DNA of 64,000 nucleotides, from contig OZ038380.1 in the NCBI GenBank assembly GCA_964036045.1, forward strand, positions 116,793,699-116,857,698, read 5' to 3'. The position numbers and the translations under genes were made by a program. The DNA comes from Eutreptiella sp. 'Long Island Sound 2002' (lineage: Eukaryota > Euglenozoa > Euglenophyceae > Eutreptiales > Eutreptiaceae). Each line of letters opens with the position of its first letter. Position 1 is the first letter of the stretch. The notes beneath the pieces were generated by a model. The model did not search any database. It saw only the letters and a program-made list of their open reading frames with translations, and was not told where the DNA came from. Of the stretch, positions 1-7,663 are shown one piece after another.

Positions 1-215
1 TTCAAACTCTGGTTTGAATTTGAGGTCCATCTGGACCAGTTTCTTACAAGACAGGGGTGGGGGCAATGCTCCAAAAACCTCTTGATACTTGTGGATGAGC
101 TTAGTGACACGGGGGTCGAGATTCATGCTCTCCACTTTCTTGGAAAAATCCTCCTCAGCGCGGAGGTTACTCTTCCCTTTATCCTGCTTTTTTATACGCC
201 CCACCGTTTTGGGGG
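1..215 (-). pseudogene. Outer element pol: segment entering reverse transcriptase (partial)
   Basis: Reading the minus strand from 215 to 1 gives an open, Lys/Glu-rich stretch with VTKLIHKYQEVFGALPPPL followed by a VQMDLKF segment. The pattern 'F..vF..lPp.L......m.L' is the usual lead-in to the reverse transcriptase of Ty3-type elements, so the RT domain should follow directly to the left of the window. The frame is the same as that ending at 3310 once the insertion at 216-3304 and one copy of its 5-bp target duplication are ignored. No stop is seen in these 215 bases. Confidence 0.7.
211..215. repeat. 5-bp target-site duplication of nested element 1 (left copy; right copy 3305-3309)
   Basis: GGGGG sits immediately outside TGTAAA on the left and immediately outside TTTACA on the right. 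A 5-bp duplication is normal for integrase-mediated LTR insertion. The site is a run of G in the outer pol, so an error of one base in assignment is possible. Confidence 0.75.
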
Positions 216-539
216 TGTAAAGGGGAGCTCAGGACAGGACAGGACAAGGTTGATTTCTTCTGTGGACCTCTGCAGTTGGCAGGGTCAGGATTACAGCAAT
301 TATGTCTAAATTCTGTTTGTTGTGCATGACATAGCCCCATATAAGTTTTGTGCTGTGGTGCGTCGCAGAGACCGCCTTTTTGGGCACTGCAGAACACGCG
401 CGCGGACAGATTTGTGCATAGAAGCAGCTTTTGAAAATCTTTGTTTTTCTTATAAAAAGATCTGATGTTGTAGGAATTTAGTATATGGATGCATGCATAA
501 ATTCTGGTTGTCATTTATTGTGCATTGTTTTAGTGTGCA
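216..539 (+). repeat. Left LTR of nested element 1
   Basis: Matches 2930-3253 over 324 bases with roughly a dozen substitutions and no length change. It starts TGTAAAGGGG and contains a repeated GGACA motif near its start. The match stops at GTGTGCA (533-539); the right LTR continues for 51 more bases that are absent here, so the left copy is truncated or the right one extended. Confidence 0.8.
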
Positions 540-709
540 AAGGGATCGTTAAGATCTGAGCATTATTTACAATGTCTGCTGAGAATTAAGTTCAGACTCG
601 TTGTTTTTGGAGTTCTTGCACGTTGAGGACGGCCTGAAGGAGTTTTACTTGAAAGATTTAACAATACGACCCGAAATCAAGCACGCGAAATACAAAACTG
701 GGTTTTGTA

Positions 710-1828
710 ATGAAAGATCTTAACGCCCGCAAGACTCCGCTGCAGATCAATAACCCCTACGCCACGGAAGACGCCGCCATTACAGGCATGAGAGTGGCGC
801 CAACCACCGCAGCCGGCCAAAGTTCTAGTCGGACGTCTACAACTCCCTTCTCTCACCAGGTAAGCCATGGTAGCTCCGCCGCCACGGTAGATTTGCCGCC
901 GCCAAAGAGGCTTGCACCTTCACAGCCAGGTCAGGAACAACAACCAGAGTTCTCCAAGAAAATGAAGGAGTTGGAGCAGTTGGAGTCCAATGAACGGCAC
1001 TCACTCAGGTACACCACAGGCCTCAATCGGTCCAAGAGTTTCGCCAATTTCGGGTATGAATTTCAACAACTCTATCGCCGAATTTTTCAGTGTGGCCAAG
1101 ACCTTTCGTTGGAGTCACCGAAGCCAAAAGACCAGGAGAAAATTCAAGCGAAGGAACCAGAGGTACACGGCGAAATGAAGCACAGGTGCTACGAACAGCG
1201 TATGTCAGGTTTGTACGAGGGTTTGGAAAAGTCACTGCGTGAGCTGAAGGACATGGTGACCGCACTTCGACAACCAGCAGATCGTGGCACAAATCGGTTC
1301 GCGCTGTTCAGACCAAGAAGATCAAGGTTGCCGAAGCACGCGCAGAGTGAGGACTTGCCGAAAAAGGCTCAGTGGAACTTGCCAAAGCACGCGCAGAGTG
1401 AGATATCGCCGAAAAAAGCCCAGTGGAACGGGCCGAAGCACATTCAGAGTGAGGACTCGCCGAAAGAGGCCCAGTGGAACTTGCCGAAGCACTCCCAGAC
1501 TGAGGATTTGCCTAGACCAGCGCAGTGGAGTTGGCTGAAACGAGGTCAAAGGGAAGAGTCGAAACGAAGTCAAGAAAGCGTGCAACAACCAGGTGAGGAA
1601 GGGTATGTGCCAACGCGTTCTCAGTAGCGAGGGAAACGGAGTGGCCAAGCTGTACGATGTCAGCAAGCAGCATCAAGGTTCACGGAGCTATTCGAGGCCA
1701 TGACAGCCCCATACAAGCTTCGTAGAGGGCACGATGTTAGAAGGACGACACTGCTGTGGCCAACGCGTGAGTCCTGGGGTCAGGTTGTAAGGAACAAAGA
1801 CAAGGAGGACGCGACAAACCCGTTCTAG
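710..1828 (+). pseudogene. Element 1 protein with 17-residue repeats, one internal stop
   Basis: An ATG frame of 305 codons (710-1627) that continues in the same frame after a TAG at 1625-1627 for another 66 codons to a TAG at 1826-1828, about 371 residues in all. The N-terminal third is Pro/Ser/Thr-rich and low complexity. A charged middle part (around residues 80-185) has Lys/Glu-rich, possibly helical segments. Residues about 207-291 are four to five copies of a 17-residue repeat of the type LPKHAQSEDLPKKAQWN. The C-terminal part after the stop is basic. Position behind the left LTR suggests a gag-like or nucleic-acid-binding role, but there is no zinc knuckle and I do not recognise the family. 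The stop may be a lesion or a read-through site; the open frame beyond it argues that the longer product was ancestral. Confidence 0.6.
1328..1582 (+). repeat. 51-bp tandem repeat (about 5 copies) within the element 1 protein
   Basis: Four clear 51-bp units start at 1328, 1379, 1430 and 1481, and a degenerate fifth at 1532. Each encodes 17 residues ending in AQW plus a small residue. The unit length is a multiple of three, so copy-number change keeps the frame open. Confidence 0.85.
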
Positions 1829-2777
1829 GTATAAGCCTTGTGCTTTTGTTTCTGGTTGTCAAGTGTACAGCGCTGGACGAGCGCTTTGTTTTCTGTGCTG
1901 TTAGAGCGCTCAGAGCGCTCTGTGTTAACTGTTGTGAGCGCTGCTACAAGTGTAGGCGCTGTATGTGCTCATTTGCGCCCTGTGAGCGCTTTGTTACACC
2001 AACCACTGTGCGTTGCACAGTGTGAAGCCTGTTTGGCTGCATATATGCAGGAATCTGATTTAGATTCCCTGGCATGTACATTTTCAGTATGTCAACGAGG
2101 TCTTTTTAGGCCTCTTCTTGGGCGCCAAGCGCCTTGTTTGCTGGCACTGACATGTGCCTTTGCTTTCTTTTTCGTTGTAGATATTATTTTGTATCTCTGA
2201 TGAGCAGTGGCGGGGTACACCCTGCTTGGGACTTTGAGTGAACTACTGTTTACTCAAATTTTTCATTTTTGTTTTGCTGTGCACCTGCCTGCTTGTGAGC
2301 AGTGTGTCTTTTTTTGTTTTTCAACTGCTTCTGTCCTGGGGAAAAAGCAGAGTGGTTTTCCTTTTGGCTTTTCTGCTTTTGTTGGGAAAAAGCAGGGGTT
2401 TTGTTTCAGTATTTTTATACTATGTTTTTCCTGTGCCATGAGCAGTTCAGGCTGTGTGCCATGAGCACTTATCAGGTTTTACACCCTTTGAGGAGTTTGA
2501 CTGGGTATAGGTTGAAGCACCACCTCACCACTCCCTTAGGGCACTGTTTTGTGACAGAAATCCCTTTCAGGAGGGTAAAGCTATCTATGGTACCAGTGGT
2601 ATTCCACTAGCATGATCTGCACATAGATAGTAGCTGTTTTTACCTGGAATGGGTAGAAATAGCCAGATCACAGACAATAATATCTGTATATTATTGTAGG
2701 TTACAGCCTGCATGTTTTGCTAGTTTTTTTTCTCGGGTCAGCAACTCATTTGGGGAGTGCTGAGCCTGGGGGGAGAG
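1829..2777 (+). other. Non-coding interior of nested element 1
   Basis: About 950 bases with no convincing gene. The left part (1868-1992) holds at least six AGCGCT palindromes within 125 bases plus related GCGCT/GCGCC words. The middle (2300-2410) is T-rich with a doubled 'GGGAAAAAGCAG' word at about 2338 and 2382. No match to pol domains in any frame. Confidence 0.6.
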
Positions 2778-2819
2778 TGTAAACATGCAAGGCAGCCTTT
2801 TGGGTGCTTGCGTTTTACA
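2778..2819 (+). repeat. 42-bp miniature LTR-like block (TGTAAA...TTTACA)
   Basis: This block begins TGTAAA, ends TTTACA, and its last 36 bases (2784-2819) are identical to the last 36 bases of the right LTR (3269-3304). It is preceded by GGGGGGAGAG, much like the purine tract before the right LTR. The halves are imperfect inverted repeats (GCAAG against CTTGC). It looks like an LTR with its middle removed. Confidence 0.6.
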
Positions 2820-2919
2820 GCCACCCAGCTCTGTCTGAGCTTTTCCCACCCCTATGGTAAAACCCCCCGCACCCTTTTGATTTGGGGTCTCAGCCACACA
2901 TCAGGGTATGTGTGGGCTT

Positions 2920-2929
2920 GGGGGGGGAG
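2920..2929 (+). other. Polypurine tract of nested element 1
   Basis: Eight G followed by AG, directly before the TG that opens the right LTR. This is the expected place for the plus-strand primer in LTR retrotransposons. Confidence 0.65.
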
Positions 2930-3304
2930 TGTAAAGGGGAGCTCAGGACAGGACAGGACAAGGTTGATTTCTTCTGTGGACCTCTGCAGTTGGCAGGGTC
3001 AGAATTACAGCAATTATGTCTAAATTTTGTTTGTTGTGCATGACATAGCCCCATATAAGTTTTGTGCTGTGGTGCGTCGCAGATGCCGCCTTTTTGGGCA
3101 CTGCAGAACACGCGCGCGCACAGATTTGTGCATAGAAGCAGCTTTTGAAAAGCTTGGTTTTTATCATAAAAAGATCTGATGTTGTAGGAATTTGGTATGT
3201 GGATGCATGCATAAATTCTGGTTGTCATTTATTGTGCATTGTTTCAGTGTGCATTAGTGTGCAGTAATCATGCAAGGCAGCCTTTTGGGTGCTTGCGTTT
3301 TACA
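2930..3304 (+). repeat. Right LTR of nested element 1
   Basis: 375 bases, opening TGTAAAG and closing TTTACA at the target duplication. The first 324 bases match the left LTR. The last 51 (3254-3304) have no counterpart in the left LTR, but 36 of them recur in the block at 2784-2819. Confidence 0.8.
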
Positions 3305-3309
3305 GGGGG

Positions 3310-4925
3310 GCAACTCATCTCCCCAGTCCTGGCGTTCCTCGGCATAGTGGCGGGAGTATACCAGAGGGGTCTCAGGATCGGGGAGAGTCATCTCTTCATC
3401 ATCCTCCTCGGACCAAATAGAGGTTTTCCAGGTCCTCTTGAGGAGGTCCAGGCGGGTCCGTCGCTCGATACCCTTAGCCTTAGCCCACAGGACCTGCTGT
3501 AGTTCCTGCACCTCATACCAAGAGACGGGCATGTGATTGGGTGACGGTTTAGCGCCAGGTACCTGACCTGAGGGGCCATCAGTGGCCCTCATAGAGAACA
3601 CGGCGTGATCATTAGACCCACCAGGGGCGGACTCGCCTAGATCCACCTCTTCCATGAGCAACTGCGCTAGGAAAGCGCTATGCTTCAGTGTCACAACCTC
3701 CGGGTCGACCGGGGGTATTACACTGGCGATATCGCTCAGGCGGTCGTCAGCATCAGCCAGCGGAGTAGAGACTGCTGGTGTCTCCAGCTCATCGGGGCAC
3801 TCACAACTCGTAGTGGTAACCGAAGAGTACTCAGATCTCTTCTTGAGATCATGGAGGGTAAGGCCCTTGTTTTCGGCCATCAACTCCTTGAGTACAACCT
3901 GATCAAGGTCACTCACGGGCACGGGGTTTAGAGCATCATCTACGATGGATAGGAAACTGCCCCATTCAGGGGCGGGCATGGTCCTCTGAGAGTCCTCAGG
4001 GACGTAGATGGGACCGTTGGGCAGTTCAGTCCTTCCGGAGGTCATACGGTCCAAGAGGCGCCTCCAATAGGCGTGTTCACCTGTGGTACCCCAGTCGGGG
4101 GTGCACAGGACCACTCTCGCTCCTCCGAGGGCGATTTTGGTAATCACCTTGGCGACCTGGGAGAAAGGGGGTTTGGCGTAGCACAACCCCATTAATTTCC
4201 AGTAAAAGCGGTACGCATTGTTTAGATTCCGCGAGCAGTAGAGCTGCATCAGATGCTGCTCTTTACTCGCGAACAGTTCTACCTGAATTTCATTCAGGTC
4301 CAGCTGCAGGGCGGCCAGTCCATTTCCCAACACTGGCTGCACCACCTGATAGTTCTCAGTTCTGTAAGACCGGTTTACGTAACGTAGACCGGATTCTTTT
4401 AGACCTGACAGCACCAGAGGGACAGAGTATAGGCCACTGCCAAAATCGCAGTGAAGGGCGTAGGGACGTTGCACGGACAGCAACTTCACCTGGGGGTTGA
4501 AGCGCAGAAAATCAGTGCCAATGACAATGTCAAAGGCGTCGGTGTCAAGCACTTTGCAGTGCTGCGTCACCTCCTCATCGCCTAGACATACAGTCACATC
4601 AAACCCCCCCAGGGAATGGATGGTCCGACCATCCCCTACACTTATGGCCACTGTTTTGGTTTTCCGGATCTTGGCTTGTTTTAGCAATCTGCGGGCCACG
4701 ATTGAGAGCCCGTGTCCAAGACTGCTTTGTAAACCTGATCACCTATTTTGACGGTGATCCAGAAAACCAAAACTTCTTCCTCGGAGCCGCCCCCCTATTC
4801 CCCTTCAGGGAATTTCACTTCAAAGCCCGCCGCCTGCAGGCACTAAGAGTGCCAGTTGAGGCGGCGCTTCTTGGCGTTCTCGTTTCCCTTGTCAGCGCCA
4901 CCGGCGCTGGGGGTTAGAGGGTACG
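3310..4925 (-). pseudogene. Outer element pol: protease and KPPFS methyltransferase-like region
   Basis: Upstream part (4925-4708) contains a KKRRLNWH segment, a TAG (4843-4845), a second TAG (4795-4797) and then VYKAVLDTG, the aspartic protease active site at 4708-4716. A frameshift directly after DTG moves the frame to the long open stretch 4699-3310. There, residues 55-65 (DAFDIVIGTDFL) are the second conserved retropepsin motif. Residues about 136-225 (QVELFAS, then FYW, AKPPFS at 175-180, and VVLCTPDWG at 196-204) resemble the DPPY-type adenine methyltransferase-like domain known from DIRS elements and some relatives. The rest (226-465) is an acidic linker. The frame ends artificially inside element 1 and resumes at 215. 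Here the methyltransferase-like block lies between protease and RT. Confidence 0.75.
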
Positions 4926-4958
4926 GTTCGCTTCTCCCCAGGCTGCCCACCCTTTGGG

Positions 4959-4962
4959 GTGG
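4959..4962. repeat. 4-bp target-site duplication of nested element 2 (left copy; right copy 7664-7667)
   Basis: GTGG directly abuts TGAAGC on the left and GCTTCA on the right. A fifth base does not match, so 4 bp is the best reading. The register of the outer gag frame agrees with a 4-bp duplication. Confidence 0.7.
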
Positions 4963-5893
4963 TGAAGCGGTATGGGGTGCCTCACCCATACCCGCTGCCC
5001 AGCCAGTGGCGCTCTGTTCATCAGGATTTTTCCCGGGCTGATTCTCAGCCTATGACATCGCGATTTCTGCGGAATTCTTGTAAAATACCCCAGAAACCGT
5101 CATTTGTCGTCATTTTTGGGCTGGCGCCGACCTTCGTCGCCTGCGCGTCGCAGCCCAAGATCAAAGCTCTCTTTCTCGATTTACGAAGATTTTAATCAAT
5201 TTTATTATTGATCTGTCGTTTTCAGAATTATAGAAATGAGCCGTGACCATTTTTGCTGCGTTCCGCAAGGGTCAATTTTTGATGAAATTGGTCACGTAAA
5301 AGATTTTTACGGAAAATCCTGAGGCGATCCCAGGAATCAGCCAGGCACCCAAGGCGTGGCCCAACAGTGGCCCTCCTCATATATAATATGAATTGCGAAA
5401 GGGACGCTTCGTGTTGGCTACACGACGCGTTGGGGGGAAAGCCGGGAAATGAGTGTTTTTGACTCAAATATCACCATATTTCACTGTTTTTCGACCAAAA
5501 ACCACTGTTTGGTCCAGTTTGGGCAGGATCTCAGTGGAGATCCTGATGGCGACGACTCGTAGCTGTCAGTTTTTCTGATCGCGGCGACGCCGCCACCATC
5601 GTTTCGTCCTTTTTTCTAAGCTATTGTATATTTTAGAGATGATACATATACTTGTTACGTGTGTATACATTGTTACTTGTTTCATATACCTTCTCTTTGT
5701 CCATAGACGCCAGATTGTGTCCGCGGACGCTCCCCGTGGGGTGAGCAAGGATTCCAAGACCATTTACGCAACTCCAATGGAATCAAAGTTTGGAATAGAC
5801 TTCATGTAGTACTTGGAGAGGTTGGGGTGATGGGTTGAAGGATTTTCGATTTTCTGTGGACGAACGGACATCACCCCCGCCGAAAAGGCTTCA
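4963..5893 (+). repeat. Left LTR of nested element 2
   Basis: Direct repeat of 6730-7663, clearly above 90% alike by eye. Begins TGAAGCGG and ends AGGCTTCA. It contains a TATA-like AT-rich word at 5378-5390. A short frame (5639-5809) encoding HILVTCVYIVTCF and VSKDSK is kept in both LTRs, but I see no reason to call it a gene. Confidence 0.9.
5378..5390 (+). promoter_or_regulatory. TATA-like word in the left LTR of element 2 (also 7148-7160)
   Basis: CATATATAATATG occurs at the same place in both LTRs in an otherwise GC-balanced context. Position within the LTR fits a promoter, but dinoflagellates often lack canonical TATA boxes, so function is only a guess. Confidence 0.3.
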
Positions 5894-6277
5894 ACATGGT
5901 CTTGCTGCTGTCCGCGTGGTTCACTGGTGGCCCTGTCGATGAGCTCCCACTACGTCGACGTGCTTCCCTGCTGCCTGGTTTTCAACAACTCCCGCAGCGC
6001 AACAGACTGCAGCCTAAGGTATTGCACTGGTGGAAATACAGTGCAAGAAGGGACGCTTGGGCGGAGACTGGCCCCCAAGGCAACAGCAGCGACGACGACA
6101 GCCCTGGAATCAGCGCCTGGAGCTCCTGCGGTGACGACGACGATCCCAGCAGAGGTCTCGAGGAAGTCTGGACCCTGCAGCAGCTTGACGAGTGGTGTGG
6201 ACTCCTATGATGGTGGATCCTTGAAGCGACGACGGCAGGCTGCGCAGAAGGCGCTGCTCGTCCACCAGTAACCAAAT

Positions 6278-6406
6278 CAGGCGCGTTAATTCGTCGCCTT
6301 GGGTTGGTAACCAACCCTAAACAGGCGCGGGGCGCCTTGGGTAGGAAATGACCCTAAATGCAGGCGCGAGGAATTCGTCGCCTTGGGCTTGTAAATGACC
6401 CTAAAT
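6278..6406 (+). repeat. Threefold tandem repeat with CAGGCGCG and ACCCTAAA
   Basis: Three units of about 39-46 bases start at 6278, 6322 and 6361. Each opens CAGGCGCG, has CGCCTTGGG in the middle and ends ACCCTAAA. The ACCCTAAA ends resemble the plant-type telomere word but are isolated, so this is not telomeric. Confidence 0.7.
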
Positions 6407-6718
6407 AATTTTTTCATTTGAATTTCTTGAATTATTATGTTTCCATGCCCATGGAGAAAAAGGGCCAATGTGTGCGCGTCAGCGCCATCAGTCAGGTCAG
6501 AAGGACCTGCAGGGCCCCTGGTTTGGTCACCAGAGGCTCGAAGGAGTGCCAGGGACCAGTTTGGTTGCCCTGGGGGGCAATCGCCCTATGAATATATCGA
6601 GCAATATTGCAAACCCCCCCCCCCCACTGTTTTGCTGAATCAGTTTCGAAACCAGGGCAGTGCAGGGGTCAGAGCACCTCCTTGGCCTTGCCTTCCTTTG
6701 GATATAGGCAAGGCTTTT

Positions 6719-6729
6719 AAGGAGGGGGG
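6719..6729 (+). other. Polypurine tract of nested element 2
   Basis: AAGGAGGGGGG directly before the TG of the right LTR, as expected for the plus-strand primer. It sets element orientation. Confidence 0.6.
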
Positions 6730-7663
6730 TGAAGCGGTATGGGGTGCCTCACCCATACCCACTGCCCAGCCAGTGGCGCTCTGTTCTTCAGGATTTTTTC
6801 TGGGCTTATTCTCAGCCTATGACATCGCGATTTCTGTGGAAATCTTGAAAAATACCCGAGAAATCGTCATTTTTCGTCATTTTTCGGCTGGCGCCGACTT
6901 TTGTTGCCTGCGCGTCGCAGCCCCAGATCGAAGCTCTATTTCTCGATTTACGAAGATTTTAATCAATTTTATGATTGATTTGTCGTTTTCTGAATTATAT
7001 AAAATGCCCCGTGACCATTTTTGCTGCGTTCCGCAAGGGTCAATTTTTGACGAAATTGGTCACGTAAAAGATTTTTCGAGAAAAAATTCTGAGGCGATCC
7101 CAGGAATCAGCCAGTCACCCAAGGCGTGGCCCAACAGTGGCCCTCTTCATATATAATATGAATTGGGAAAGAGACGCTTCGTGTTGGCTACACGACGCGT
7201 TGGGGGGAAACCCGGGAAACGAATGTTTTTGACTCAAAAATCACCATATTTCACTGTTTTTCGCCCAAAAACCACTGTTTGGTCCAGTTTGGGCAGGATC
7301 TCAGTGGAGATCCTGATGGCGACGACTCGCAGATGTCAGTTCTTCTGTTCGCGGCGACGCCGCCACCATCGTTTCGTCCTTTTTTCTAAGCTATTTTGTA
7401 GTTTAGAGATGATACATATACTTGTTACGTGTGTATACATTGTTACTTGTTTCATATACATTCTCTTTGTCCATAGACGCCAGATTGTGTCCGCGGACGC
7501 TGCCCGTGGGGTGAGCAAGGATTCCAAGACCATTTACGGAACTCCCATGGAATCGAAGTTTGGAATGGACTTCATGTAGTACTTGGAGAGGTTGGGGTGA
7601 TAGGTTGAAGGATTTTCGATTTTCTGTTGACGCACGGACATCACCCCCGCCGAAAATGCTTCA
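6730..7663 (+). repeat. Right LTR of nested element 2
   Basis: Begins TGAAGCGG and ends ATGCTTCA, followed by the GTGG target duplication. Aligns with 4963-5893 along its whole length with scattered substitutions and a few small indels. Confidence 0.9.

Larger units (their letters stand above)
216..3304 (+). mobile_element. Nested LTR element 1, non-autonomous, inserted in the outer pol
   Basis: A 3.1-kb insertion with TGTAAA at its left end and TTTACA at its right end, flanked by GGGGG on both sides (211-215 and 3305-3309). It has long direct terminal repeats (216-539 and 2930-3253, about 96% alike by eye) and a purine tract (2920-2929) just before the right repeat, which sets the plus-strand orientation. 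It carries one gag-like or unknown frame (710-1828) and no protease, RT, RNase H or integrase, so it would have depended on another element. Removing it leaves the outer pol frame continuous across the site, which confirms both ends. It is younger than the element it interrupts. Confidence 0.85.
5894..6729 (+). other. Interior of nested element 2
   Basis: 836 bases between the LTRs. Two overlapping plus frames are open: 5896-6210 (ATG, 104 codons, with a DDDDPSRGLEEVW acidic patch) and an ATG at 5939 running to 6271 (about 110 codons, Ala/Thr-rich, ending with a KRRR basic patch). I cannot tell which, if either, is coding, and neither resembles gag or pol. A C-run of about 12 lies at 6617-6629 and a threefold tandem repeat at 6278-6406. 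Confidence 0.5.
4963..7663 (+). mobile_element. Nested LTR element 2, non-autonomous, inserted at the gag-pol junction
   Basis: A 2.7-kb insertion with TGAAGC at the left end and GCTTCA at the right, flanked by GTGG (4959-4962 and 7664-7667). LTRs of 931 and 934 bases flank only 836 bases of interior. A purine tract (6719-6729) precedes the right LTR, so the element is in plus orientation, opposite to its host element. No pol domain is present. With the insertion and one GTGG ignored, the outer gag frame runs from PPTG at 7680 into a TPKGGQPGEKR segment at about 4955, which fixes both ends. Confidence 0.85.

Noticed and set aside
566-571. TTTACA as the end of the left LTR of element 1
   Set aside because: The 30 bases before it do not match the end of the right LTR, so the hexamer is probably chance.
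6314-6406. Telomeric CCCTAAA
   Set aside because: Only three isolated words within a longer 39-46-bp repeat inside a retroelement.
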